From Occultella aeris (GTDB lineage Bacteria; Actinomycetota; Actinomycetes; Actinomycetales; Beutenbergiaceae): 64,000 bases of DNA. The position numbers and the translations under genes are program-made. Positions 53,932-62,946 of this stretch are shown here, piece after piece. Under the pieces are notes generated by a model. That model searched no databases. It was not told the DNA's origin and saw only the letters and a program-made list of their open reading frames with translations. Positions within the stretch are counted from its first letter, which is position 1, and each line of letters opens with the position of its first letter. The stretch covers positions 41,787-105,786 of the forward strand of contig NZ_CACRYJ010000048.1 of the NCBI RefSeq assembly GCF_902703175.1, given 5' to 3'.

Positions 53932-54890
53932 CGGACCTCCTCCTCGCTCTCGCGCAACTGCTCCTTGGTCATCCGCCAGCGCCTGCGCTGTTCGCGGGTT
54001 CCGTCCCGCAGCTTCGGATTGATGATGCCGTCGATGGCGAAGTTGATGAGCGCGAGTGCGGCGCCGAACACTGCGAGCATCAGGCCGGGCGGGACGAACC
54101 ACCACCAGGCGCCGAGCCGCAGCGCGAGCCCGTTCTGCGCGTAGTACAGCATCGTGCCCCAGGTGAACGACCCCGTCGCCCCGAGCCCGAGGAACGACAG
54201 CCCGGCCTCGCCGAGGATCCCGAAGATCACGGCGAAGACCACCTGCGAGGCGAGCAGCGGGACCAGGTTGGGCAGGATCTCGACCGCGAGGATGCGCCAC
54301 GACGACTCGCCGCTGACCCGGGAAGCCAGCACGTAGTCGCGGTTCCGCACGCTGAGGGTGAAGCCCCGCAGGACGCGAGCCGAGCCTGCCCAGCTCGTGA
54401 TGGCGAGCACGACGGCGACCATCCACACACTCTTCTGCGTCACGTAGCTGGAGATCACGATGACGAGCGGCAGTCCCGGGATGACGAGCATCACGTTCGT
54501 GAACAGCGAGAACGCCTCGTCGGTCCAGCCCCCGGCGAAGGCCCCGACCACACCGAAGAACGACGAGAGCAGCAGCGTCAGGACGCCGACCACGAGGCCG
54601 ATGAGCAGCGAGCCACGGGTGGCGTGGGCGAGTTGGGCGAACACATCCTGACCGGTCTGGGTGGTGCCCAGCCAGAACTCCGACGACGGGGGCGTCATCC
54701 CGATGTTGCGCACCTCCGACGGGCTACCCACGAGCAACGGCCCGAGGGTGCCGAACAGGACGATCACGATCGTGATGGCGAGCCCGACGCCGAGCTTCGG
54801 CGTCATCGGCGGCAGGGTCCGACGGCGGCGGCGCGGTTGGTCCCTGGCCTCGGCCGCGGCGAGGGCCGGGTCTTGCGTGGCGATCGACAT
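53928..54890 (-). CDS. Oligopeptide/oligosaccharide-type ABC importer permease (DppC-like)
   Basis: A 320-residue permease with six helices and a DppC-type N-terminal basic tail (RDQPRRRRRTLPP). The ATG at 54888-54890 is chosen. LGTTQTGQDVFAQLAHATRG is the DppC signature (GTDxxGRDxxSR), and RNRDYVLASRVSGESSWRIL is the EAA-like loop. The C-terminal tail has RRRWRMTKEQLRESEEEVR and a high charge. It pairs with the DppB-like permease. Confidence 0.93.
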   Translation of the reverse strand: MSIATQDPALAAAEARDQPRRRRRTLPPMTPKLGVGLAITIVIVLFGTLGPLLVGSPSEVRNIGMTPPSSEFWLGTTQTGQDVFAQLAHATRGSLLIGLVVGVLTLLLSSFFGVVGAFAGGWTDEAFSLFTNVMLVIPGLPLVIVISSYVTQKSVWMVAVVLAITSWAGSARVLRGFTLSVRNRDYVLASRVSGESSWRILAVEILPNLVPLLASQVVFAVIFGILGEAGLSFLGLGATGSFTWGTMLYYAQNGLALRLGAWWWFVPPGLMLAVFGAALALINFAIDGIINPKLRDGTREQRRRWRMTKEQLRESEEEVR

Positions 54891-54898
54891 GGCGGCTC

Positions 54899-55888
54899 CT
54901 AGGCGCGGGCCCGCGTGCGCGGGTCGATGACGGTGTACAGGAGGTCGACGAGCAGGTTCGCGCCGAGCACGGAGAGCGTTATGACGAGGAAGATCCCCTG
55001 CATCAGTGCGTAGTCGGCGTTGTTGACCGAGGACAGCAGGGCTGATCCGATACCGGGGTAGGAGAACACCGACTCGGTGACGACCGAACCTGCGACCACG
55101 AATCCGAGCGAGATCGCGAACCCCGCGACCGAGGGCAGCACCGCATTCCTCGCCGCGTACGTGAGCCGGATCCGAGAGGGCCGCAGACCCTTCGCCTCGG
55201 CCGTCAGGATGTAGTCCTCCGAGAGCGTGGACACCATCATGTTGCGCATGCCGAGCATCCAGCCGCCCACGGATGAGATGACGATCGTCAGGGCAGGCAG
55301 CGTGCCGTAGTAGATGACCGAGCTCACGAAGTCCCACGTCCACCCGGGCGACGTCGTGTAGATGTCGTAGCCGCCGTTGAGCGGGAAGACCTGCCACACG
55401 CTGCCGAGCAGGAACAGCAGCACGAGAGCGAGCCAGAAGTACGGGATGGACTGCAGGAGGGTCAATGAGGGGACCATGTTGTCGATCCAGGACCCACGCT
55501 TCCAGCCGGCCAGCATGCCCAGGCCGACGCCGATGACGAAGGAGATGAGCGTGGACAGTCCGACAAGCGCGACCGTCCAAGGGAGCGTCTGGCCGATCAC
55601 GTCGACCACCGGTGTCGGGAAGTACGCGACCGAGACACCCAGATCGCCTCGGAAGATCTGCTGGAGGTAGTCGATGTACTGCTGCCAGAGCGGCACCGAG
55701 GAGTCCATCCCGAGCAGCAACTCGATGGCGTGCCGCGTGGCCGGGGTCACCTCGCCACGCTGGGCGAGCTTGGAGACCATGATGTCGACCGGGTTGCCGG
55801 GCATCCACCGGGGCAGGAAGAAATTGAGGGTCAGTGCCGCCCAGAGGGCGACGAGGTAGAAGCCGAACTTCTGCCACAGGAATCTCAC
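54899..55888 (-). CDS. Oligopeptide/oligosaccharide-type ABC importer permease (DppB-like)
   Basis: A 329-residue permease. The GTG at 55886-55888 (MRFLWQKFGFYLVALWAALT) gives the first helix. LNFFLPRWMPGNPVDIMVSK is the DppB pattern, the EAA-like loop is LSEDYILTAEAKGLRPSRIR, and the C-terminus ANLLVDLLYTVIDPRTRARA is typical. It is 110 nt after the binding-protein stop. Confidence 0.94.
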   Translation of the reverse strand: MRFLWQKFGFYLVALWAALTLNFFLPRWMPGNPVDIMVSKLAQRGEVTPATRHAIELLLGMDSSVPLWQQYIDYLQQIFRGDLGVSVAYFPTPVVDVIGQTLPWTVALVGLSTLISFVIGVGLGMLAGWKRGSWIDNMVPSLTLLQSIPYFWLALVLLFLLGSVWQVFPLNGGYDIYTTSPGWTWDFVSSVIYYGTLPALTIVISSVGGWMLGMRNMMVSTLSEDYILTAEAKGLRPSRIRLTYAARNAVLPSVAGFAISLGFVVAGSVVTESVFSYPGIGSALLSSVNNADYALMQGIFLVITLSVLGANLLVDLLYTVIDPRTRARA

Positions 55889-55998
55889 GTGCGGGCCCTT
55901 CGCGGTCGGAACGTGGGTGTGGGTGGGCCGGCGATGCCGGGCGAGCCGTTCAAGCTCGACCGGACACCGCCGGCTCCGCCGGGTTCACTCGGTCGAGG

Positions 55999-57696
55999 TC
56001 ACTCGGCCGGGACGATCCGCTGCAGGACGATGCCCGCGTCCCACGCCTTCCAGGTGGCGGGCATCGCGTAGGGGTCCTCGTTCGTGGGCCAGCCGGTGAC
56101 GCGCGAGGTGTTGAACTCGGTGAGCATCGAGTTCACGTAGATCGGGATGTAGGGCAGATCCCTGACGATCTCCTCCTGCACGATCGCGTACTGCTCGGCC
56201 TGCACCGTCTCGTCCGCCGTTGCGGCCGCGGTCTCCAGAGCCTCGTCGACGACGGGGTTGCTGTAGCGCGCGAAGTTGCCCGAGGTCGCTGCCTGGCCGA
56301 CCGGCACCGTGTTCACCGAGTGGTACTTCCCGATGTAGGTGAAGTAGGGGTTGCTCGAGGCACCCAGACCGATCGAGTCCAGGGAGAGCTGGAACGTGCC
56401 CTGGGTCTGCGAGTCGTTCCACTCGTTCCAGGCCACCTGAGTGGGCACCAGCTCGATGCCCACTGTGGCGAGCTGTTGCGTCATCGCGTCGTTGAGCGAG
56501 ATGAAGTCGCTCCAGCCGGAGACCGTCTGGATCGTCATCGACAGCCGCTCGCCGTCACGGGTGCGGACGCCGTCGGAGCCCATCTCCCAGCCGGCGGCGT
56601 CGAGTACCGAGTTCGCCTCCTCGACGTCGGGGCCGTCCGGCGCGCTCACGTTGTCGGGGTCGGTGATCCAGGCGTCGTCACGGCCCGGGATGAGCAGTGT
56701 GGGTGAAGCGGCGCCCGCGAAGCCGCCGCCGGCGAGCGTGTTGAGCTGGGTGCGGTCGATCGCCCAGTAGATCGCCTGGCGAACCGCGGGGTCGGTCTGC
56801 GGGCCCTCGCAGCCGAGTTCGGCGCTGGAGCAGGTGAAGATCGAGGCGGTCAGGGCCGGGGTGTTGACGAAGCCGATGTCCTCGTTGTCGGCGATCAACT
56901 GCTCGAGGCCGGGCAGGAACGAGCTCATCCAGTCGATCTGGCCGGCGATGAGTGCGGCGCTGTTCGCGTCCGCGGAGTCGAGCGGCACGTAACGGACCTC
57001 GTCGATCGCCGGCGTGCCGTTCCAGTAGTCATCGTTGCTCGTGAGGACGAACGTCTCGGTCGAGAAGTCGGAGACCACGAACGGGCCGGTGCCGACCGGG
57101 TCGGAGTTGATGTTGGTGGTCGGGTCATCGATCCCGGACCAGATGTGCTCGGGGACGATGCCCTGGTTGCCCAGCACACTGGGCTCCTGCATGAAGGACG
57201 TCTCGGGGAAGGTGAGCACGACAGTCGTGTCGTCGATCGCTTCGGCCGTGGCCGAGTTCCCGCTCGTGTTGAGTTCCGGGGTCCGGCTGATCAGGTTGAA
57301 CGTGAAGGCGACGTCCGCGGCCGTGAAGGGCTCGCCGTCCGACCACTGCACCCCCTCGCGCGTGGTGATCGTCAACTCGGTGCCGTCGGAGTTCCATTCG
57401 TACCCGGTCGCCAGCATCGGCGTCGGATCGGCCTCGTCGGCCAGGTTGTACCAGTAGAGCGACTCGAAGATGACGCCGCGGGTCGGCTGCAGGGCGGTCG
57501 GCGAGAACGGGTTCCAGTTCTCGACGATCTCGCCGAACGAGACGCTGATCGAGGTGGTGCCGTCGCCGGTGTCGGCTCCGGACGGGTCGTCGGGGTCATC
57601 AGCCGAGCAGGCCGCCAACGTCAGGGTGAGTGCCGCGATGGCCGTTGTGGCCACCAGTGCTTGGCGCCGCGCAGGACGCCTGGTCCGGATCTTCAT
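55999..57696 (-). CDS. Family-5 solute-binding lipoprotein
   Basis: A 565-residue extracellular protein of the DppA/OppA type. The ATG at 57694-57696 (MKIRTRRPARRQALV) has GAGGG ahead and gives a signal peptide with lipobox TLAAC (about C30). WNPFSPTALQPTRGVIFESL and EGVQWSDGEPFTAADVAFTF are the family-5 signatures. Next to a beta-mannosidase, the likely ligand is a manno-oligosaccharide rather than a peptide, as some family-5 proteins bind sugars; inference. Confidence 0.93.
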   Translation of the reverse strand: MKIRTRRPARRQALVATTAIAALTLTLAACSADDPDDPSGADTGDGTTSISVSFGEIVENWNPFSPTALQPTRGVIFESLYWYNLADEADPTPMLATGYEWNSDGTELTITTREGVQWSDGEPFTAADVAFTFNLISRTPELNTSGNSATAEAIDDTTVVLTFPETSFMQEPSVLGNQGIVPEHIWSGIDDPTTNINSDPVGTGPFVVSDFSTETFVLTSNDDYWNGTPAIDEVRYVPLDSADANSAALIAGQIDWMSSFLPGLEQLIADNEDIGFVNTPALTASIFTCSSAELGCEGPQTDPAVRQAIYWAIDRTQLNTLAGGGFAGAASPTLLIPGRDDAWITDPDNVSAPDGPDVEEANSVLDAAGWEMGSDGVRTRDGERLSMTIQTVSGWSDFISLNDAMTQQLATVGIELVPTQVAWNEWNDSQTQGTFQLSLDSIGLGASSNPYFTYIGKYHSVNTVPVGQAATSGNFARYSNPVVDEALETAAATADETVQAEQYAIVQEEIVRDLPYIPIYVNSMLTEFNTSRVTGWPTNEDPYAMPATWKAWDAGIVLQRIVPAE

Positions 57697-57787
57697 CGTT
57701 GAATCCCTCGGTTCGGATCGCCACCACGTCATGGCGATGGGGGTGCGAGCACCGGCGAGGTGCCGGATCTTCGGTGACCGCAGCACT

Positions 57788-57817
57788 TTTGTAGTCGATC
57801 AAAGTTAGTCGCGTCAA
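57788..57817 (-). promoter_or_regulatory. Promoter of the family-5 importer operon
   Basis: On the minus strand TTGACG (57817-57812), 18 nt and TACAAA (57793-57788). Transcription should start near 57781, giving an 85-nt leader before the ATG at 57696. Confidence 0.55.
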
Positions 57818-57940
57818 GGGCTGTGGCGAAGCGGTTCGACGCGAGAGCGCGGCCCAGAACCGCTCGACGAGTCGATCCGATTCTTCGAAGGTTCTGCGCC
57901 TCCGTGCATGCTGCGCACCTCGCGACCGCCCGAGCCAAGG

Positions 57941-57969
57941 TTGACGATCTTCGTTCGATCGCCTAAGAA
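57941..57969 (+). promoter_or_regulatory. Promoter of the beta-mannosidase operon
   Basis: TTGACG (57941-57946), 17 nt and TAAGAA (57964-57969), with AAGAAT one base on as an alternative. The leader before the ATG at 58049 would be about 73 nt. Confidence 0.55.
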
Positions 57970-58048
57970 TCTTCACGCGACTCCCGGGCGTGCGACGATG
58001 ACGTTCGGCCGTTGACTGTGAACCCCCTTGGCTCCGGAGGACTCTCGA

Positions 58049-60547
58049 ATGCACGCTCGCGACCTGCACGACGGCTGGCTCCTTCGCGCCGAGGGCGGCT
58101 CCGTCCCCGAGCGGCTGCGCGGCCTCGACGTACCGGTCGCGATCCCCGGGACCTCGCATACCGCACTCCTGGACGCCGGTCTGATCGCCGACCCCTACGT
58201 CGGCACCAACGAGCGGGACGTGGCCTGGATGCACCGGGCCGACTGGCGCTTCGCCCTGGAGGTGGACCAGCCGCCGGCCGAGCCGCACGAGCGGGTCCAC
58301 CTCGTGTTCGACGGCATCGACACGGTGGCGACCGTGCGGCTGGGCCGGCACGTGCTGGGCCACACCCGCAACATGCACCGTAGCCACCGTTTCGACGTCA
58401 CCGGCCTGATCGGTCACGAGCGCGACCTCGTGGTCGACGTCTCAGCTGCGCTGACTTACGCCGAGGCGGAACGGCAGCGGCTCGGCGCCCGGCCGTCCGC
58501 ATATGCGCATCCCCTGAACATGGTCAGGAAGATGGCCTGCAGCTTCGGTTGGGACTGGGGACCCGACCTGCAGACCGCCGGTCTGTGGCGCGGCGTGCGG
58601 GTGGAACGGTGGCGCCTCGCGCGCCTCGCGGGCGTCCGACCGCTCGTCGGCATCAGGCCCGACGGCGTCCCGTACGTCCGCGTGCACGTCGACGTCGAGC
58701 GGTCCGGTCTGGAGGAGCCGGCCGCACTCACCGTGCGGACCCGCGTGGCCGGCATCGAACGGGAGGCGACGATCCTGCCCGAGGCGAGCACCGCCGTCGT
58801 CGAGGTCGCAGCACCGGACGCCGAACTGTGGTGGCCGGCGGGTCACGGCGACCAGCCGCTCTACCCGCTCGAGGTCGAGCTGACCGACGGCGCTGCCTCC
58901 CTCGACTCCTGGCAGCGTCGCATCGGGTTCCGCACCGTCGAGATCGACGAGACGCCGGACGCCCATGGCACCCCGTGGACACTGCGCCTCAACGGCCGCC
59001 CGGTGTTCGTCAAGGGAGCGAACTGGATCCCGGACGACCACCTCCTGACCAGGATCACCCATGACCGGCTCGCCAGGCGCCTCGACCAGGCCCTCGATGC
59101 CAACCTGAACCTGCTGCGCGTGTGGGGCGGCGGAATCTATGAGAGCCGCGACTTCTACGAACTGTGCGACGAGCGCGGCCTGCTCGTGTGGCAGGACTTC
59201 CCGCTGGCCTGTTCGGCATACCCGGAGGAGGAACCGCTCGCCTCCGAGCTCGAGGCGGAGGCCCGGGAGAACATCGCGCGCCTGACGCCACACCCCAGCC
59301 TGGTCGTCTGGAACGGCGGGAACGAGAACATCTGGGGCTACCTCGACTGGGGCTGGCGGGAGGTCCTCGAGGGCGACGCGACCTGGGGCTACGGCTACGC
59401 GACCGAGCTGCTGCCGCGGGTTCTCGCCGACCTGGACCCGACGCGGCCCTACTCGTGGAACAGCCCGTCCTCGCCGGGCTTCGCGCTCACCGAACGCCAC
59501 CCCAACGACCCCGACCACGGAACCCATCACCAGTGGGAGGTGTGGAACCGACTCGACTACACGGCCTACGCCTCGGAGATACCGAGGTTCTGTTCGGAGT
59601 TCGGGTTCCAGGGCCCGCCGGCCTGGGCGACCCTGGAGCGCGCCGTCGCACCCGCCGACGGTCGGTGGTCGAAGACGGACCCCGTGTTCATGTGGCACCA
59701 GAAGGCGGAGCAGGGCAACGAGAAGCTGGATCGCGGCCTGGCCGCCCACCTCGGGATCCCCGCGGACTTCGCCGACTGGCACTGGGCGACTCAGCTCAAC
59801 CAGGCCCGCGCGGTCGCGTTCGCGATCGAGCACTACCGGTCCTGGTGGCCGCGCACCGCCGGCGCGATCGTCTGGCAGCTCAACGACTGCTGGCCGGTCA
59901 CCTCGTGGGCGGCCATCGACGGCGGCGAACGCCGCAAGCCCCTGTGGTACGCGCTGAGGCAGGCGTACGCCGACCGGTTGATGGCCGTCGTGGCGCGGGA
60001 CGGTCAGCCGGCGGTGGCACTGGTCAACGACACCGACGAACCATGGTCGGGCACGATCCGCATCACTCGGGAGACCTTCGCCGGCGACGTGCGCGCGGAA
60101 CTGCTCGACGACGTCACCGTCGGCGGGCGGTCGGTGCGGCTCGTCACGCTGCCGCCCGAGATCCGTACCCCCGAGGACGGGCGATCCGAGGCGATCGTGG
60201 CCCGGCTCGGCACCGAGCGCACCGTCCGGTTGTTCGTCGAGGACGTCGATGCCGCACTGGCCGGCGATCCTCTCGACGTGAGCGTCGCACCGACCAGCGC
60301 CGGCTACGACGTCACCGTGCGCGCGCGTTCGCTCGCCCGGGACGTGACCCTGCTCGTCGACCGGCTCGACCCGGCGGCGGTGGTCGACGACGCGTTGGTG
60401 ACCCTCCCGGCCGGGGAGTCGGCCACCTTCCGGATACACACCGGAGCCGTGCTGGACGAGGCTGCTCTCGCTGGCCGGCCGGTGCTGCGGACCGCGAACG
60501 ACCTGGTCGGCCGAGTGCCGGAACGGACGGTGTCGGCATTAGGGTGA
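58049..60547 (+). CDS. GH2 beta-mannosidase
   Basis: An 832-residue cytoplasmic GH2 enzyme that should release mannose from beta-mannosides. The ATG at 58049 has CGGAGG 8 nt ahead. The N-terminal jelly roll runs to about residue 190, with the beta-mannosidase signature ACSFGWDWGPDLQTAGLWRG. The barrel has VFVKGANWIPDDHL, the acid/base Glu in VWNGGNENIWGYLDWGWRE (about E426) and the nucleophile Glu in RFCSEFGFQGPPAW (about E517). The stop overlaps the start of the downstream ligand-domain gene. The family-5 importer is divergent. Confidence 0.93.
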   Translation: MHARDLHDGWLLRAEGGSVPERLRGLDVPVAIPGTSHTALLDAGLIADPYVGTNERDVAWMHRADWRFALEVDQPPAEPHERVHLVFDGIDTVATVRLGRHVLGHTRNMHRSHRFDVTGLIGHERDLVVDVSAALTYAEAERQRLGARPSAYAHPLNMVRKMACSFGWDWGPDLQTAGLWRGVRVERWRLARLAGVRPLVGIRPDGVPYVRVHVDVERSGLEEPAALTVRTRVAGIEREATILPEASTAVVEVAAPDAELWWPAGHGDQPLYPLEVELTDGAASLDSWQRRIGFRTVEIDETPDAHGTPWTLRLNGRPVFVKGANWIPDDHLLTRITHDRLARRLDQALDANLNLLRVWGGGIYESRDFYELCDERGLLVWQDFPLACSAYPEEEPLASELEAEARENIARLTPHPSLVVWNGGNENIWGYLDWGWREVLEGDATWGYGYATELLPRVLADLDPTRPYSWNSPSSPGFALTERHPNDPDHGTHHQWEVWNRLDYTAYASEIPRFCSEFGFQGPPAWATLERAVAPADGRWSKTDPVFMWHQKAEQGNEKLDRGLAAHLGIPADFADWHWATQLNQARAVAFAIEHYRSWWPRTAGAIVWQLNDCWPVTSWAAIDGGERRKPLWYALRQAYADRLMAVVARDGQPAVALVNDTDEPWSGTIRITRETFAGDVRAELLDDVTVGGRSVRLVTLPPEIRTPEDGRSEAIVARLGTERTVRLFVEDVDAALAGDPLDVSVAPTSAGYDVTVRARSLARDVTLLVDRLDPAAVVDDALVTLPAGESATFRIHTGAVLDEAALAGRPVLRTANDLVGRVPERTVSALG

Positions 60548-61395
60548 GCCGCGTGACTCAAGGCGTCGGGGCGGTCGGCTTCGTGCTCGCGCGCCCGGCA
60601 CGGCTGCTCGGCATCGAACCCTTCCACATGGAGCTGATCGCCGGTATCGAGGGGCGCCTGTCCGGCGAGGGCCACTCGCTGCTGCTGCACGTGGTCCCGG
60701 ACCTCGACGCCGAGATCGCGGCGTACCGCAGATGGGCCGAGGGCCGGCTCGTCGACGCCGTCATCGTCACCAATCTCCATCTGGTCGATCAGCGACTCGA
60801 GGTGCTCTCCGAGATCGACCTGCCCACGGTGGTCGTCGGTGGACCGCGACGCGACCTGCCGTTCACGAACATCTGGATCGACAACGCCCAGGCGATGCGA
60901 GACGCCGTCGCCTACCTCGCCGGCCTCGGGCATACCGACCTCGCCCGGGTGAGCGGCCCGAGCGGACTCGCGCACACCCAGGCCCGCACCGAGGCGTTCC
61001 GTGAGGAGTGCGCCTCGCGGGGGCTCACCGGCGTGGTCGTCGAGGCAGACTACTCGGAGGAGGGTGGCGCGCGTGCGACCCGGTCCCTGCTCGGCCGGGC
61101 GGGTGCGCCGTCAGCGATCGTCTACGACAACGACGTCATGGCCGTCGCCGGGCTCGGGGTGGCGGCCGAGCTGGATGTCACGGTGCCGGACTCGCTCTCG
61201 ATCCTCGCGTGGGACGACTCGACGCTGTGCCGGCTGGCTTCGCCACCGCTCAGCGTGATGAGCCTCGACGTCTACGGCATGGGCGCCCTGGCCGCCGACT
61301 GTGTGCTCAACGTCCTGGCCGGTGGCCCGGTCCTCTCGCATGTCGCGCCGCAGCCGCACCTGGTGCCACGGGGCTCGACGGCGCCGCCCGGCTGA
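60544..61395 (+). CDS. LacI-type ligand-binding domain protein lacking the HTH
   Basis: A 283-residue protein that begins directly with the periplasmic-binding-like core of LacI regulators: VGAVGFVLARPARLLGIEPF, VDAVIVTNLHLVDQR, LPTVVVGGPR, IWIDNAQAMRDAVAYLAGLG and SILAWDDSTLCRLASPPLSV. No N-terminal HTH (about 60 residues) is present. The upstream bases are in-frame GH2 coding sequence, so no HTH can be encoded there. The GTG at 60544 overlaps the GH2 stop (GTGA). The first residues MSRVTQG recall the VSRVLNG end of a LacI recognition helix, perhaps a deletion scar. It may sense a sugar but cannot bind DNA by itself in the usual way. Confidence 0.82.
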   Translation: MSRVTQGVGAVGFVLARPARLLGIEPFHMELIAGIEGRLSGEGHSLLLHVVPDLDAEIAAYRRWAEGRLVDAVIVTNLHLVDQRLEVLSEIDLPTVVVGGPRRDLPFTNIWIDNAQAMRDAVAYLAGLGHTDLARVSGPSGLAHTQARTEAFREECASRGLTGVVVEADYSEEGGARATRSLLGRAGAPSAIVYDNDVMAVAGLGVAAELDVTVPDSLSILAWDDSTLCRLASPPLSVMSLDVYGMGALAADCVLNVLAGGPVLSHVAPQPHLVPRGSTAPPG

Positions 61396-61460
61396 GGCTC
61401 GCATGAGGTCCCGGGGCGCGCCGATTAGCACGCCCGGCGCCCAGCGGGTAGAACTCAAGG

Positions 61461-62000
61461 GTGAGTGATATCTCTACGGAAGACTTCGGCGGTTGGTTCT
61501 CCCCCGAGGACCTCGCCACCGTGCGCCGGCGGATGCCGATCCTGTACGTGGACGCGATCCCGGTCCGCGTGGATGCCGACGGCGTGATCCAGCAGGTGGC
61601 GCTGCTGCTGCGCACCCCGCGCGAGGGCGGCATCTCCCGCGCCCTGGTCTCGGGCCGGGTGATGTACCACGAGTTGGTCCGGGACGCCCTGGCCCGGCAC
61701 CTGGACAAGGATCTCGGCCCGATGGCGCTGCCGCGGCTGCCGGTCTCGCTGGTGCCGTTCACGGTCGCCGAGTACTTCCCCACGCCGGGCATCACCGCCT
61801 ACCACGACCCCCGCCAGCACGCGGTCTCGCTCGCCTACATCGTCCCGATCGACGGCGACTGCCAGCCCCAGCAGGACGCCCTCGACATCGGCTGGTTCTC
61901 TCCCGAGGAGGTCGTCTCGCCGATGGTGCAGGCGGAGATGGTCTCCGGGCACGGCGCGCTGGTGCGCACCGCGCTGGCCACGACCGGTCGCCTGATCTGA
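61461..62000 (+). CDS. NUDIX-like DUF4916 protein
   Basis: A 179-residue protein: FGGWFSPEDLATVRRRMPIL, then VDAIPVRVDADGVIQQVALL and LLRTPREGGISRALVSGRVM, a NUDIX-like arrangement. The NUDIX box GX5EX7REUXEEXGU is not intact (YHELVRDALARHLDKDLGP takes its place), which is the DUF4916 type. The GTG start is 6 nt after TAGAAC, a weaker -10 that could also be leaderless. Confidence 0.8.
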   Translation: MSDISTEDFGGWFSPEDLATVRRRMPILYVDAIPVRVDADGVIQQVALLLRTPREGGISRALVSGRVMYHELVRDALARHLDKDLGPMALPRLPVSLVPFTVAEYFPTPGITAYHDPRQHAVSLAYIVPIDGDCQPQQDALDIGWFSPEEVVSPMVQAEMVSGHGALVRTALATTGRLI

Positions 62001-62001
62001 C

Positions 62002-62391
62002 GTGAGCACAACTCGGGCGACGGCGTCGCCTCGCGCGGTCGTCGTCGCTGCCGTCGTCGATGTGGTCGCCGTGCTCGTGTTCGCCCTCGCCGGGCGCCGC
62101 ACCCACCACGACGACGGGGTGTTCGCCGGCCTGCTCGGCACCGCGTGGCCGTTCGGCGTCGCCCTGATCCTCGGCTGGGCGATCGCACGAGCGTGGCGGT
62201 CACCGCTGCGGCCCTGGCCCACCGGCGTGATCGTCTGGGCGGTGACCGTGGCCGTCGGCCTCGGCCTGCGCGCCCTGACCGGCGGCGGTCTGTCCGGGGC
62301 CTTCCCGCTCGTCGCCGCGGTGGTCCTGGCCGTCTTCCTGATCGGCTGGCGCGCTCTCGTGGCGCTGTTCGGACGGCGCGCCGCGAGGTGA
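62002..62391 (+). CDS. DUF3054 membrane protein
   Basis: A 129-residue protein with four predicted helices (VVAAVVDVVAVLVFALAG, GTAWPFGVALILGWAIA, GVIVWAVTVAVGLGLRALTG, AFPLVAAVVLAVFLIGWRAL) and the RRTHHDDG loop after helix 1. It matches the DUF3054 layout. The GTG lies 1 nt after the DUF4916 stop, and its own stop overlaps the GNAT start. Confidence 0.87.
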   Translation: MSTTRATASPRAVVVAAVVDVVAVLVFALAGRRTHHDDGVFAGLLGTAWPFGVALILGWAIARAWRSPLRPWPTGVIVWAVTVAVGLGLRALTGGGLSGAFPLVAAVVLAVFLIGWRALVALFGRRAAR

Positions 62392-62864
62392 CCGTGCTGA
62401 TCCGGCGGGCGATCCCCGGCGAAGCGGCGGCCCTGTCCGCACTCGCCCTGCGTTCCAAGGCGCACTGGGGCTACGACGACGGCTTCCTCGAGATGTGCCG
62501 CGCCGAGCTCACCTACACCGAGGCACAGATCGCCGGCTGGGGACTGATGGTCGCCGTCGACGACGACGTGCCGCTCGGTCTCTACCGGATCCATGGCGAC
62601 CCGCCGGCCGGCGAACTCGACGCCCTGTTCGTGGAGCCGGCCCGGATCGGCACCGGGCTCGGCGGCACGCTGCTACGGCACGCGCTGGACAGCGCGCGGG
62701 AGGCGGGTTTCCGGAGCCTGGGTCTGGACGCCGATCCAGGGGCCGAGGCCTTCTATGCCCACGCCGGCGCGACCACGGTCGGCAGCACCGCGAGCGGTTC
62801 CATCCCGGGCCGCCGGCTGCCCCGGATGCGGTTCGAGCTGGCCGCGCCGCCGCCCGGAGGATGA
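62388..62864 (+). CDS. GNAT-family N-acetyltransferase
   Basis: A 158-residue acetyltransferase. The GTG at 62388 (MTVLIRRAIPGEAAALS) overlaps the DUF3054 stop; a GTG two codons later is possible. The acetyl-CoA loop is FVEPARIGTGLGGTLLRHAL, and FRSLGLDADPGAEAFYAHAG is motif B. The substrate is unknown. The three genes 61461-62864 form a tight operon. Confidence 0.92.
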   Translation: MTVLIRRAIPGEAAALSALALRSKAHWGYDDGFLEMCRAELTYTEAQIAGWGLMVAVDDDVPLGLYRIHGDPPAGELDALFVEPARIGTGLGGTLLRHALDSAREAGFRSLGLDADPGAEAFYAHAGATTVGSTASGSIPGRRLPRMRFELAAPPPGG

Positions 62865-62946
62865 CGCCGGCGGCGCGTTCGACCGCGGCTGAACCCGCCG
62901 TGGATCCTCGCGCGGGGCGGCGCCAGGCCTGTGCGAGGATCCTGCC

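Larger units (their letters stand above)
57697..58048. other. 352-nt divergent intergenic region (importer / beta-mannosidase)
   Basis: No gene is seen. The stretch carries both divergent promoters listed below. Two related elements, TTTGATCGAC on the minus strand and TTCGATCGCC on the plus strand, sit between the -35 and -10 boxes of the two promoters and could bind a common regulator. Confidence 0.55.
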
